A stretch of 49,379 bases of DNA from Burkholderiales bacterium (GCA_016213205.1 JACRAZ010000091.1:1-49379); one strand, 5' to 3'; positions 39,985-48,650 are shown, counted from the first letter of the stretch. Numbers and translations: made by a program. The notes: a model not told the origin generated them from the letters alone.

Positions 39985-41706
39985 ATGCGCTGGCACTGGA
40001 CACTTCGGCTCGTGTGGGTTGCCGCGGCACTGGGCGGGGCCGGGCTGGCGGCCGCCGGCGAGCCGCAGACGGTGTGCACGATCACCGTCAATTCGGCCGA
40101 CGAGAAGGCCAGCTTCCAGCGCCACCTGCCGCCCAGCCGCTACCACTTCGTCGAGCTGGTCGAGCGTGGGCGGTCCGACTGGCTGGATTCGGCCTGCCGC
40201 GCCCGCATCGCCTGCGATGTGCTCGTCATCTCCGGCCACTACGACGGCGGCCACGAGTTCTTCTCTGACCAGCTCGACGTGCGCGAGTACCTGCCGGTGG
40301 CCGAGCTGGAGCGCGTGTCGTGCAGCGAGGCCTGCCCGGGCCTGTTCGGCCGGCTGAAGGAGGTGTACCTGTTCGGCTGCAACACGCTGAACCCGCAGCC
40401 GCAGAGTAGCGCATCGGCCGAGATCGTGCACAGCCTGGTGCGCGAGGGCCATTCGCGCAAGGAGGCCGAACGCCAGCTGCGGGCCCTGAACGCCGAGCTG
40501 GGCGAAAGCAGCCGCGATCGCATGCGCCACATCTTCAAGGACGTGCCGGTGATCTACGGCTTCTCGGCGGTGGCACCGCTGGGGCCCATCGCCGCCGCGG
40601 CGCTGGACCGCCACTTCCGGGTGGCCGGCGCGCGCGAGGTCGGCCAGGGCCACCCGAGCGGCCGGCTGCTGGCGCAGTTCGCGCCCTACGGCCTGTCGGT
40701 GGCCGCGGGCCTGACCGACCAGGACCCGCAAGCCGAGGTGCGGCGCGACATGTGCCGCTTTGCCGACGGGCGGCTGTCCGACGCCGAGAAGCTCGACTTC
40801 ATCCACACGCTGCTGCAGCGGCACAGCACCGAGACGCGGATGTTCCTCGACCGCATCCAGCGCTTCACCGCTACGCTGGACCCTGCCACGCGCCGCAGCC
40901 CCGCGGTGGCGCAGGCGCTGGGGGCCATCGCGCGCAATGACGCGGCGCGCGCGCGTTTTCTCGACTTCGCGCGCCATGCGGCGCAGCCCGAGGCCCGGGT
41001 GCGCATGCTGCAGCTCGCACGCGAGCTGGGCTGGCTCTCGAGCACCGAGCTGCGCCAGGAGCTGCGCCGGATGCTCGACGAGCTGCTGGCCCGCGGCAGC
41101 GTGGGTGCGGCCGAGGTGGGGCTGGCCTGCAGCCTGAACCAGGACGACAGCCTGTCGGACACGCTCGCGCCCGAGGCGGCCGGGCAGCCGGCGCAGGCAC
41201 CGTCGTCGGACAGCCCGTCCGACGAGGTGCCGCATGCCGCCGTGCGCGCCTGCCTGGGCAGCCCGGCCGGGCGCAGCCGCACGCTGCAGGCCCTGCTCAG
41301 CCCGCACGAGGCCGAGGTGCAGGTGGCGCAGGCCTACCTGCGCCACCGGCCCATCACCGATGCGGCCGAGCTGCGCCAGCTCGCGCGCGGCATCGTCGGC
41401 ATGGGCCCTTCCGAGGCGCAGGTGCGCGCACTGGAGGCCCTGGGCCGGCACTACGTGGCCGACCGCGACATCCTGGAGCCGCTGGTGCGCCTGCTCCTGC
41501 AGACACGGTCTGCGCCGGTGCAGGCGGCGATCGCGGGCATCCTGATCCGCGCCGACCTGCGCACGATCGACAGCGCCGCGCTGGCGCGCCAGGTGCGTGC
41601 CGAGCGCCACATGTTGCTGCTGGGTGACACCCTGGCCGACGCGTTGATCCAGCGCCTGGAACAGCGGCCGGAACAGCGCGTGGAACAGCGCGTGGAACAG
41701 CACTGA
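39985..41706 (+). CDS. Exported CHAT/caspase-like protein, copy 1
   Basis: 573 aa. Signal peptide MRWHWTLRLVWVAAALGGAG with cleavage near AAA-GE. Residues about 30-160 resemble a clan CD cysteine peptidase core: H85 in DVLVISGHYDGG (His at the end of a hydrophobic strand) and C132 in EVYLFGCNTLN (Cys after a second strand), 47 residues apart. The rest (about 300-560) is helical, with HEAT-like periodicity (RVRMLQLARELGWLSS, EVQVAQAYLRHRPITD). The C-terminus has a 12-base tandem repeat coding EQRPEQRVEQRVEQH. The next gene is a paralogue. Activity is predicted from the His/Cys pattern only; no named family is recognised. Confidence 0.8.
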   Translation: MRWHWTLRLVWVAAALGGAGLAAAGEPQTVCTITVNSADEKASFQRHLPPSRYHFVELVERGRSDWLDSACRARIACDVLVISGHYDGGHEFFSDQLDVREYLPVAELERVSCSEACPGLFGRLKEVYLFGCNTLNPQPQSSASAEIVHSLVREGHSRKEAERQLRALNAELGESSRDRMRHIFKDVPVIYGFSAVAPLGPIAAAALDRHFRVAGAREVGQGHPSGRLLAQFAPYGLSVAAGLTDQDPQAEVRRDMCRFADGRLSDAEKLDFIHTLLQRHSTETRMFLDRIQRFTATLDPATRRSPAVAQALGAIARNDAARARFLDFARHAAQPEARVRMLQLARELGWLSSTELRQELRRMLDELLARGSVGAAEVGLACSLNQDDSLSDTLAPEAAGQPAQAPSSDSPSDEVPHAAVRACLGSPAGRSRTLQALLSPHEAEVQVAQAYLRHRPITDAAELRQLARGIVGMGPSEAQVRALEALGRHYVADRDILEPLVRLLLQTRSAPVQAAIAGILIRADLRTIDSAALARQVRAERHMLLLGDTLADALIQRLEQRPEQRVEQRVEQH

Positions 41707-41827
41707 GCGGCCCGTCGCCGGGCGGCGCGTTCGCGCCGGGCGAGGCCGGGTGCCCGCCGGCGGTTACAGGCCCTTGCCAGGCCGGCCTGGCCTGCGGAAC
41801 ATTTACCCGTTACCGTATCTAATCGCC

Positions 41828-43507
41828 ATGCCCCACCTCCTCCCCCGCGCCGCGGCCGCCCTGCTGGCCTGCTTGGCCGCTGCCTGGCCGCTGGCCGGCC
41901 GCGCCGCGCCGCAGAGCCCGCCGCAGACGGTGTGCACCGTCACCATCAACTCGTCTGACGAGAAGGAGGTGTTGCAGCGCCGCCTGCCGCGCGAGCGTTA
42001 CCAGTTCGTCGAGCTGGTGCAGCGTGGCCGGCCGGACTGGCTGGCCTCGGCCCGGCAGCGGGGCGTGCGCTGCGACGTGCTGGTGATCTCCGGCCACTTC
42101 GACGACGGCACCGAGTTCTACACCGACCGCTTCGACGACCGCGAATTCCTCACCGTGCACGAGATGCAGCACGAGTCCTGCAGTGCACCGGCGGACGGGC
42201 TGTTCTCGCGGCTGAAGGAGGTGTACCTGTTCGGCTGCAACACCCTGAAATCGGCGCCGCGGCACGTGGCCTCGGGCGAGGTGCTGCGCAGCCTGGTGCG
42301 TTCGGGCCACTCCGCGGTCGAGGCGCAGCGCCTGGCCGCCGCCTTGAGCGAGCGCTATGGCCAGAGCAACCGCGACCGGCTGCGCCATGTGTTCAAGGAC
42401 GTGCCGGTGCTGTACGGCTTTGCATCGAAGGCGCCGCTGGGGCGCACCGCCGGGCCGTTGCTCGAACGCTATTTCCAGAGCGCGCCCGCCGGCGAGGTGG
42501 GCAGCGGCCGCCCGAGCCCGACGCTGCTGAAGCTGTTCGGCCCGAGCTCGATGATCGCCGTGGCCGGCCTCAGCGATGCGGACCCGCACGCGAGCTTCCG
42601 GCGCGACATGTGCACCTTTGCCGACGATCGGCCCTCGGCCGTGCAGAAGCTCGCCTTCCTGCACCAGGTGCTGCAGCGCGACATGACCGAGGTGCGCATG
42701 TTCCTCGACCACCTGGAACGCCATGTCGCCAGCATCGGCCCCGCGCAGCGGCAGCGGCCGGAGGTGGCGGCGGCGCTCGGCGCGATCGAGGCCGACCATG
42801 CCGCGCGCGAGCGCTACCTCACGCTGGCCCGCGATGCCGACGACGCCGCGGTGCAGGCCCGCATGATGGCCCTGGCGCGCAGCCTCGGCTGGCTGTCGCC
42901 CGCGCAGGAGCAGGCCGAGCTGGTGCGCCTGATCGGCGAGCGCATGGCCCGCGGCAGCCTGGGCCGGCACGAGGTCGACCTGGTCTGCAGCCTCCACCCA
43001 CCGGGCGGCCAGGGCCTCGCGCAGGCGGTGCTGGCCACCGGCGCGGCGCGGCCGGACCAGGTGGCGCACGCGGCGGCGCTGGCCTGCCTGGGGGACGCGC
43101 CGGCGCACGAGCGCAGCCTGCGCGCGCTGACCAGTGCCGACGAGGAGGACGTGGCCATCGCGCAGGTGTACCTGCGGCACCGCCCGCTGGCCGATGCGGG
43201 CGAGCTGCGCCGCCTCACCGCCGGCATCGGCCGCATGACGGCGGCCGCGGCGCAGGTGCGCGCGCTCGAGACGCTGGCCCGCCAGCGCCTGGCCGATGCG
43301 CAGAGCGTGCAGGAACTCGCGCGCCTGTTCCCGCAGGTGCGCTCGCTCGAGGCGCAGCGCGCCATCGCCGGCATCCTGATCCGTGCCGACACCCAGGCCT
43401 TGTCCCGCGCCGAACTGGCGCGCACGCTGCGCCAGCACCGGCTGAAATCGCCCGACGGTCAGGACGTGATCGACATGCTGATCCGCCTGCTGCAGGCGGC
43501 GGCCTGA
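41828..43507 (+). CDS. Exported CHAT/caspase-like protein, copy 2
   Basis: 559 aa with signal peptide (MPHLLPRAAAALLACLAAAW). It parallels copy 1 throughout: TVCTVTINSSDEKEVLQRRL, H90 in DVLVISGHFDDG, C137 in EVYLFGCNTLK (again 47 residues apart), RLRHVFKDVPVLYGFASKAP, DMCTFADDRPSAVQKLAFLH, and the helical C-terminal half with IAQVYLRHRPLADAGELRRL and AGILIRADTQALSRAELART. It lacks the EQR tail of copy 1. Strict retention of the His and Cys in both copies suggests selection for catalysis, while other positions have diverged widely. It starts 121 bases after copy 1, probably in the same transcript. Confidence 0.8.
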   Translation: MPHLLPRAAAALLACLAAAWPLAGRAAPQSPPQTVCTVTINSSDEKEVLQRRLPRERYQFVELVQRGRPDWLASARQRGVRCDVLVISGHFDDGTEFYTDRFDDREFLTVHEMQHESCSAPADGLFSRLKEVYLFGCNTLKSAPRHVASGEVLRSLVRSGHSAVEAQRLAAALSERYGQSNRDRLRHVFKDVPVLYGFASKAPLGRTAGPLLERYFQSAPAGEVGSGRPSPTLLKLFGPSSMIAVAGLSDADPHASFRRDMCTFADDRPSAVQKLAFLHQVLQRDMTEVRMFLDHLERHVASIGPAQRQRPEVAAALGAIEADHAARERYLTLARDADDAAVQARMMALARSLGWLSPAQEQAELVRLIGERMARGSLGRHEVDLVCSLHPPGGQGLAQAVLATGAARPDQVAHAAALACLGDAPAHERSLRALTSADEEDVAIAQVYLRHRPLADAGELRRLTAGIGRMTAAAAQVRALETLARQRLADAQSVQELARLFPQVRSLEAQRAIAGILIRADTQALSRAELARTLRQHRLKSPDGQDVIDMLIRLLQAAA

Positions 43508-43577
43508 TCCCCTCGGGGGGCCGGCGCGCAGGGCCGTGGGGGCCGGCTCAGGCCGGACCGGGCCGCTCCCGGCCGAC

Positions 43578-43808
43578 TCAGCCGATCTTCTCGAACCGGG
43601 GCCGCGCCCGGCCGTCCACCAGCACCGTCTCGAAGAACATCGCGTGCGGGCGCACCCACCAGCCGGTGGCGTTGTACAGCGGGCGGTACACGACCAGCGG
43701 TTCCTGGGTTTCGCTGTGGCGGGCGACGCCGATCACTTCGTACTCGCCGCCCTTGTGGTGGCGGTAGAGGCCCAACGGGGTGTCGGGCAGCGGGGCAAGG
43801 TCGGACAT
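43578..43808 (-). CDS. DUF1653 family protein
   Basis: 76 aa. The order LGLYRHHKGGEYEVIGVARH, SETQEPLVVYRPLYN, then WWVRPHAMFFETVLVDGR is the DUF1653 domain. Members are small single-domain proteins of unknown function spread through proteobacteria. It is isolated between the convergent caspase-like pair and the Crp-like regulator. No catalytic motif is apparent. Confidence 0.92.
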   Translation of the reverse strand: MSDLAPLPDTPLGLYRHHKGGEYEVIGVARHSETQEPLVVYRPLYNATGWWVRPHAMFFETVLVDGRARPRFEKIG

Positions 43809-43858
43809 GGTGCGGCAGGGCAGCGGCGGGCCCCCGAGTCTGCCTGCTGCCGGCCGGC

Positions 43859-44515
43859 TCAGCGCGGCGTGCGCAGCAGCAGCGCGCCGGGCTCGCGGGT
43901 GACCCGGCCTTCGCGGGCCAGCGCGGCCAGCGTGCGGTACAGGGCCTCGTGGGTCACCGCCAGTTCGGTGGCCAGTGACTTCAGGCCCGCGGGCACCGCC
44001 AGCCGGCCGGCGCTGCCTTCGGTGGCCAGCAGGTGCAGCACCCGTTCACGCACCCCCTTGATCGACAGGCGCTCGCACTGCATGCGCTGGCGCCGCAGTT
44101 CTGCATTGAGCATGCCGATCCAGCGCATGGCGAACGCCGGGTCGGCCGCCAGGGCCTCGCGCAGCGGCCCGATCGGCAGCGAGACGATCTCGGCCGGCAC
44201 GGCCACCACCGCGTCGCAGTGGTAGGCACCGGCCTGCAGGCTGGCCTCGGCCACCAAGCCCTGGCGGATGCGCTGCAGCACCAGCGCGCTGCCCTGCTCG
44301 CCGGGCCGCTGCAGCAGCACCTCGCCGTGGGCCACGAAGTGCATGGCGCGGGGCCGCTGGCGCTGGTGGAACAGCCGCGTGTCGCGCGCCACGCGCCGGG
44401 TGGTGCACTGGCCCAGCAGCGCGGCCGGCAGCAGCTGCTGCAATGGCGCGGGCAGGTCGATCGGGGGCGGCATATGACCGCGATCATAGGGGGCCGGCGC
44501 CGCCGTGCCGATCAT
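43859..44515 (-). CDS. Crp/Fnr-family transcriptional regulator
   Basis: 218 aa. The start at 44515 is supported by GAGGAG 6 bases upstream; the later in-frame ATG at 44473 has no ribosome site. The N-terminal cyclic-nucleotide-binding-like beta roll (TRLFHQRQRPRAMHFVAHGE, VLLQRPGEQGSALVLQRIRQ) lacks the four-cysteine cluster of FNR. The C-terminal winged helix includes LKSLATELAVTHEALYRTLA, the recognition helix. It is divergent from the Spy-like gene (36 bases between starts), so it probably regulates that gene and itself. The ligand is unknown. Confidence 0.88.
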   Translation of the reverse strand: MIGTAAPAPYDRGHMPPPIDLPAPLQQLLPAALLGQCTTRRVARDTRLFHQRQRPRAMHFVAHGEVLLQRPGEQGSALVLQRIRQGLVAEASLQAGAYHCDAVVAVPAEIVSLPIGPLREALAADPAFAMRWIGMLNAELRRQRMQCERLSIKGVRERVLHLLATEGSAGRLAVPAGLKSLATELAVTHEALYRTLAALAREGRVTREPGALLLRTPR

Positions 44516-44550
44516 GGGCAGCTCCTCAGCTTCCTTGTCCGGTGCAGCCC

Positions 44551-45081
44551 ATGACCCTTCGACGCGTTTCGTGCCTCGTCCTGCTGCTGGCCGCCGCCAT
44601 GCTGGCCCGGGGCCAGGCCCCGGCCCATCACCACGAGGCGCCGGCCGCGCCGTATGCCGGCCAGCAGCAGCGCGAGATCAAGGCCCTGTCGGCGCAGCAG
44701 GTGGGTGATCTGCGTGCGGGCCGGGGCATGTCGCTCGCCCTGGCGGCCGAGCTCAACAGCTACCCCGGGCCCTCGCATGTGCTGGCGCTGGCCGACGCGC
44801 TGGCCCTGTCGCCCGCGCAGCGGGCGCGCACGCAGGCGCTGTTCAGCCAGATGCAGCACGAGGCCCGGCAGCGCGGCGAGGCCGTGCTCGCCGCCGAGCG
44901 GGCGCTGGACACGCTGTTCAGCCAGCAGCAGGCCACGCCGCCGCTGCTGGCCGCGGCCAGCACCGAAGCCGCGCTGGCGCAGGGGCAGCTGCGTGAATCG
45001 CACCTGCGCTACCACCTGGCGATGCGCGCGCTGCTCACGCCCGAGCAGGTGGCGGCCTACAACCGGCTGCGGGGCTACTGA
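44551..45081 (+). CDS. Periplasmic Spy/CpxP-like (LTxxQ-type) protein
   Basis: 176 aa. Signal peptide (MTLRRVSCLVLLLAAAMLAR) and a His-rich mature N-terminus (APAHHHEAPAAP). The body is helical and contains LSPAQRARTQALFSQMQHEA, LLTPEQVAAYNRLRG and an intervening amphipathic stretch, the pattern of CpxP/Spy periplasmic chaperones and of heavy-metal-resistance sensors. The histidine cluster hints at metal binding. It is divergent from the Crp-like gene with almost no room for separate promoters, so the two regulatory regions overlap. Role: envelope stress or metal response, by family. Confidence 0.82.
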   Translation: MTLRRVSCLVLLLAAAMLARGQAPAHHHEAPAAPYAGQQQREIKALSAQQVGDLRAGRGMSLALAAELNSYPGPSHVLALADALALSPAQRARTQALFSQMQHEARQRGEAVLAAERALDTLFSQQQATPPLLAAASTEAALAQGQLRESHLRYHLAMRALLTPEQVAAYNRLRGY

Positions 45082-45127
45082 GCCGTACCCGGCCCGCGCC
45101 GCGCCGGGCGGCCTGGCGGCCGCGGCC

Positions 45128-45646
45128 TCACAGGTGCTTCTGCCAGTAGCCCACGTCGATCCATTGGCCGAACTTGAACCCCACCTGCCCGAAGTGGGCC
45201 ACCTTGGCCATGCCGAACTTCTCGTGCAGCGCCACGCTGCGTTCATTGGGCAGCGCGATGCCGCCGATGACCACGTGCACGCCGCGTGCCTTCAGTTCGG
45301 CGAACAGCGCCTCGTAGAGCCGGCTGCCCAGGCCCTGGGCCAGCGTGGTGGGGTCCAGGTAGACCGAACTCTCGGCCGAGTAGCGGTAGGCCGAGCGTGG
45401 TTTCCATTTGCCGGCATGGGCATAACCCACCAGATGAGCGTCACGTTCGGCCACCAGCCAGGGCATGCCGGCGGCCTGCAGCTCGCCGATGCGACCGGCC
45501 ATCTGCGGCGCCGACACCGCCTGCTCCTCGAAGGTGATGACGGTGTGGGCGATGTAGTGGTTGTAGATGCGGGCCAGGGCCTCGGCATCACCGGGCGTGG
45601 CAGGGCGGATCAGGGGGGGCGTCACGGCCGGGGGCGGTCGGTTCAT
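45128..45646 (-). CDS. GNAT N-acetyltransferase, phosphinothricin acetyltransferase-like
   Basis: 172 aa. Sequence LIRPATPGDAEALARIYNHY, AHTVITFEEQAVSAPQMAGR and WLVAERDAHLVGYAHAGKWK, YRYSAESSVYLD, then GLGSRLYEALFAELKARGVH is the Pat/ArsN-like GNAT subgroup; the Q/RxxGxG/A acetyl-CoA loop is at AQGLGSRLYE. These enzymes acetylate amino groups of phosphinothricin-like compounds, methionine derivatives or other amino acids; the natural substrate here is unknown. The ATG overlaps the stop of the VOC gene by 4 bases (ATGA), so both are in one transcript. Confidence 0.92.
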   Translation of the reverse strand: MNRPPPAVTPPLIRPATPGDAEALARIYNHYIAHTVITFEEQAVSAPQMAGRIGELQAAGMPWLVAERDAHLVGYAHAGKWKPRSAYRYSAESSVYLDPTTLAQGLGSRLYEALFAELKARGVHVVIGGIALPNERSVALHEKFGMAKVAHFGQVGFKFGQWIDVGYWQKHL

Positions 45647-46011
45647 GCGTCGCCGGTGCTGGGTTCGAACAGTTCCACCGGGTTGCCCGAGGGGTCGTCC
45701 ACCAGCACCTGCCGGCCGCCGGGGCCGGCCACGGGCGGGCCGCGGAAGTGCGCGCCGGCCGCCTGCAGGCGGGCCACCATGGCCTCGAGCGCCGGCACCT
45801 CCAGCACCAGCCGGTTCCAGCCGCCGGGCACGGGCACCGCGCCATCGGCCAGCGGCCGGCGGGCCGAGGTGCCGGGGCCACTGAGCCAGACCGTCAGGTC
45901 CTGCCGCTCGATCACGGCAAACGGCGGCCCCCAGCGGTCGGCCAGCTCGAAACCCAGCACCTGGTAGAACGGCAGGGCCGCGTCGACATCGTTCACGAGG
46001 ATCCGGATCAC
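45643..46011 (-). CDS. VOC (glyoxalase/bleomycin-resistance) family protein
   Basis: 122 aa from GTG 46011 (VIRILVNDVDAALPFYQVLG), a typical VOC opening; GAGGG and GGAG lie upstream. A longer in-frame ATG at 46077 has no ribosome site, so I prefer GTG, with some doubt. The single betaalphabetabetabeta pattern and the closing VDDPSGNPVELFEP (the metal-ligand Glu in PVELFEP) match VOC proteins. No substrate can be assigned. The stop overlaps the GNAT start by 4 bases. Confidence 0.85.
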   Translation of the reverse strand: MIRILVNDVDAALPFYQVLGFELADRWGPPFAVIERQDLTVWLSGPGTSARRPLADGAVPVPGGWNRLVLEVPALEAMVARLQAAGAHFRGPPVAGPGGRQVLVDDPSGNPVELFEPSTGDA

Positions 46012-46125
46012 GGCCCTCGGGGGTGCTCCTTCGGCGTTCAGGCGTGCGGCTGGCCGCACTGATTGGAGGTCATGCACCGTGGCGGCAGCGCCCGGTGCAG
46101 CGGGCCGGCGGGCTGCGCGGCGGGC

Positions 46126-46383
46126 TCAGCCACCGCTCAGTGCCTGCACGATGGCCACGTCCTGGTCCGGTTGCAAGGCCCAGGCCAGGTCGTGCACCGC
46201 CTGGCCCGCGACGAACACGCGCATGTGCGGCCGCAGGCGGCCCTGCTCGTCCACCATGCGGAAGCGGATGCCGGGGAACTGGCGGTCCAGGTCGGCCAGC
46301 AGCGCGGCCAGCGTGGCGCCGTGGGCCTGCACCCGGGACACCCGGGTGTAGGAGCGCAGCGCGCTGGGGATCAGGACCTGCAT
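46126..46383 (-). CDS. MoaD/ThiS-family beta-grasp protein
   Basis: 85 aa ending in ALSGG, the C-terminal double glycine used for thiocarboxylate or adenylate formation in MoaD/ThiS proteins. The rest fits a ubiquitin-like fold: QVLIPSALRSYTRVSRVQAH, LLADLDRQFPGIRFRMVDEQ, HMRVFVAGQAVHDLAWALQP. The gene lies 26 bases after the BNR-repeat gene on the same strand. MoaD/ThiS-type proteins with such a neighbour occur widely in Burkholderiales, but no molybdopterin or thiamine genes are here, so the recipient is unknown. Confidence 0.88.
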   Translation of the reverse strand: MQVLIPSALRSYTRVSRVQAHGATLAALLADLDRQFPGIRFRMVDEQGRLRPHMRVFVAGQAVHDLAWALQPDQDVAIVQALSGG

Positions 46384-46409
46384 GGTCTCGGCGTCTGGGG
46401 CGCGGGGGG

Positions 46410-47591
46410 TCAGGCCAGCTCGGCCGCTTCCACCGCGTAGATCTCGGGCAGGTGGCGCGCGATGCAGCGCCAGCGTGCGCCTTCGTCGCTGCTCATCCAC
46501 AGCTCGCCGCTGGTGGTGCCGAAGTACAGGCCCACGGGGTCGCAGGCGTCGATGCTCATGGCCTGGCGCTTCACGGTCCACCAGGCCTGCTCGGCCGGCA
46601 GGCCGGCGTCCAGGCGTTGCCAGGTCTTGCCGCCGTTGCGCGTGCCGTACACCGCCGGCTTTCCCTGCGGGCTGGTGCGCGGCCACACGTCGGTGCCGTC
46701 CATCGGGAACACCCAGGCGCTGTCGGCATCCCGGGGGTGCACCACCAGCGGGAAGCCCACGTCGCCCACCCGCTTGGGCATCTTGCGGCCGATGCGCACC
46801 CACTGGTTCGACGGCCGGTCGATGCGGTAGATGCCGCAATGGTTCTGCTGGTACAGCCGGTCGGGGTTGCTCGGGCACAGGCGCAGCACGTGCGGGTCGT
46901 GGAAGGTGATGGTGCCAGGGTCGAAGCCCTCCACCACCTCCATGCCCTGCACCAGCGGCGCCCAGGTCTGGCCACCGTCGGTGGATTCGTGCACGCCGCC
47001 GCCGGACATGCCGAAGTACAGGTGCCGCGCGTCACGCGGGTCCACGATGATGGAGTGCAGCTTCGGCCCGTCGGGCGTGCCGTCCTGCACCGTGCCCATC
47101 CACTCGCGGTACCGCGGGTCGTCGTTGATCGGCGAGAACGGGGCCCAGTTCGCGCCGCCGTCACCGGACCGGAACAGCCCCTGCGGCGAGCTGCCTGCAT
47201 ACCAGCTGCCCGGTTCGCTGGCATGGCCCGGCGTGAGCCAGAAGGTGTGGTCCACCGTGCGGCCGGTGCTGCCCTCGGGGGCCTTCGCGAAGGCCGGGGG
47301 CGTGGCCGCTTCCTTCCAGCTGCGGCCCAGGTTGGTGGAGCGGAACACGGTGGGGCCCAGGTGGCCGGTCTTGGCCGCGGCCAGCAGGGTGCGGCCGTCG
47401 CGCGGGTCGAGCTGCAGGTGGTTGACGATGTGGCCCAGGAAGTGCGGTCCGTCCACCTGCCAGGCCTTGCGCCTGGCGTCGCTGTGCAACAGCCAGGCCC
47501 CCTTGCGCGTGGCCACCAGCACGACGATGCGGCGGGTGGCCTTCTTCGGCCGGGTGGGGCGGGTGGCGGCGGGGGCGGGCGCACGCGGCAT
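46410..47591 (-). CDS. BNR/Asp-box beta-propeller protein (exo-sialidase-like)
   Basis: 393 aa. GAAGGAG precedes ATG 47591. After a basic/Pro-rich N-terminus (KKATRRIVVLVATRKGAWLL) come repeated Asp-box units S/T-x-D/N-G-G-x-x-W: STNLGRSW, SGDGGANW, STDGGQTW, RNGGKTW, SSDEGARW. This predicts a multi-bladed beta-propeller. Catalytic sialidase residues (Arg triad, Tyr/Glu) are not evident, so it may be structural or a photosystem II stability/assembly-factor-like propeller. No signal peptide. The next gene, 26 bases on, is the MoaD/ThiS-like protein, and the two probably form one operon. Confidence 0.85.
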   Translation of the reverse strand: MPRAPAPAATRPTRPKKATRRIVVLVATRKGAWLLHSDARRKAWQVDGPHFLGHIVNHLQLDPRDGRTLLAAAKTGHLGPTVFRSTNLGRSWKEAATPPAFAKAPEGSTGRTVDHTFWLTPGHASEPGSWYAGSSPQGLFRSGDGGANWAPFSPINDDPRYREWMGTVQDGTPDGPKLHSIIVDPRDARHLYFGMSGGGVHESTDGGQTWAPLVQGMEVVEGFDPGTITFHDPHVLRLCPSNPDRLYQQNHCGIYRIDRPSNQWVRIGRKMPKRVGDVGFPLVVHPRDADSAWVFPMDGTDVWPRTSPQGKPAVYGTRNGGKTWQRLDAGLPAEQAWWTVKRQAMSIDACDPVGLYFGTTSGELWMSSDEGARWRCIARHLPEIYAVEAAELA

Positions 47592-47788
47592 GGTGAACTC
47601 CTTCGCAGCAGGGACGCTGCGCTTCGGTGTTGGGCCAGGGGGAGCGGGTCGCGCCGAGTGTCTCGCCGACGGCGGGCCTCGTCCAGCCCGCGGCGGGCCG
47701 GCCGGGCCCGGCGCGCTGCGCGCGCGCGTCGGCCCGGCACGATCGGCCCACAATGCAGGTCCCGCCTGCCCTGAAGCCTGGTCCTGCC

Positions 47789-48607
47789 ATGGAAAGCACC
47801 ACCCCCCCGTTGCCCGGCGCAGCCTACGCGGCGCTGGATGCGCGCAGCTTCCGCGCCAGCGTGCTCACCCGGGGGCCCTGGCACCCGGACCACCAGCATG
47901 CCGGGCCGCCGATCGCGCTGGTGTGCCGCGCCTTCGAGCAGGCGGCCCAGGCCCACGGCCTGCGCCACCTGGCGCGGCTGACGGCCAACCTGCTGCGCCC
48001 GGTGCCGATTGCCGACCTGGTGATCGAGGTGATGACCGACTACGTGGGCCGCAACGCCGGCCACTTCTCGGCCCACCTGATGGCCGGCAGCAAGGAGGTG
48101 GCCCGCTTCACCGCGCTGGCGCAGCGCGAGCACGGCTTCGAGGTGCCCGCCGGCACGCCGGGCCACCCGCTGCCCACGCTGGCCCCGCTGCCCGATGATT
48201 CGCCGGTGGACGCGATGCCCTTCGCCGGCCGGCAGGTGGGTTATGCCGACCTGGTGGAGACACGCGCCGCGCGGGGCCGCATCTTCCAGGGCCCCTGCGC
48301 GATCTGGTTCCGGCTGCGCCACCCGCTGGTCGAAGGCGAGGCGCCCAGCGGCTGCCAGCGCGTGGCGGTGGCGGCCGATTCGGGCAACGGCATCAGCGCG
48401 GTGCTGGACTACCGGCAGTACAGCTTCGTCAACTCCGACCTCACGATCCACCTGCTGCGGCCGCCGGTGGGCGAATGGGTCGGCCTGGACGCCCGCACGC
48501 TGTGGGGCGCCAATGGCTGCGGCATGGCCGAATCGGCGCTGTACGACACGCAGGGCCTGATCGGGCGCTCGGTGCAGAGCCTGGCGGTGCGGGCCCGGCA
48601 CGACTGA
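47789..48607 (+). CDS. TesB-like acyl-CoA thioesterase (double hotdog)
   Basis: 272 aa. From MESTTPPLPG the N-terminal hotdog (ASVLTRGPWHPDHQHAGPPI, then LLRPVPIADLVIEVMTDYVG, RNAGHFSAHLMAGSKEVARF) and the second repeat (FRLRHPLVEGEAPSGCQRVA, FVNSDLTIHLLRPPVGEWVG) match acyl-CoA thioesterase II-type proteins. The conserved GG/GA and NxDL segments suit a thioester hydrolase; FVNSDLTIHL is the catalytic Asp-type region. It is on the opposite strand from its neighbours and likely monocistronic. Substrate not assigned. An upstream in-frame ATG at 47753 is possible. Confidence 0.87.
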   Translation: MESTTPPLPGAAYAALDARSFRASVLTRGPWHPDHQHAGPPIALVCRAFEQAAQAHGLRHLARLTANLLRPVPIADLVIEVMTDYVGRNAGHFSAHLMAGSKEVARFTALAQREHGFEVPAGTPGHPLPTLAPLPDDSPVDAMPFAGRQVGYADLVETRAARGRIFQGPCAIWFRLRHPLVEGEAPSGCQRVAVAADSGNGISAVLDYRQYSFVNSDLTIHLLRPPVGEWVGLDARTLWGANGCGMAESALYDTQGLIGRSVQSLAVRARHD

Positions 48608-48629
48608 CCCCGGACACCGCCGCCGCGCC

Positions 48630-48650
48630 GGGTTCGTTCACAGGTTCTCA
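48630..48650 (-). repeat. Stop-codon-linked motif, copy 3
   Basis: The MFS stop TGA (48650-48648) is followed on the minus strand by GAACCTGTGAACGAACCC (48647-48630), identical to copy 1 at the methyltransferase gene. Confidence 0.8.

Noticed and set aside
45652..45682. A further copy of the GAACC stop motif near GGGTTCGAACAG
   Set aside because: It lies inside the VOC coding region near its 3' end and differs after the first few bases.
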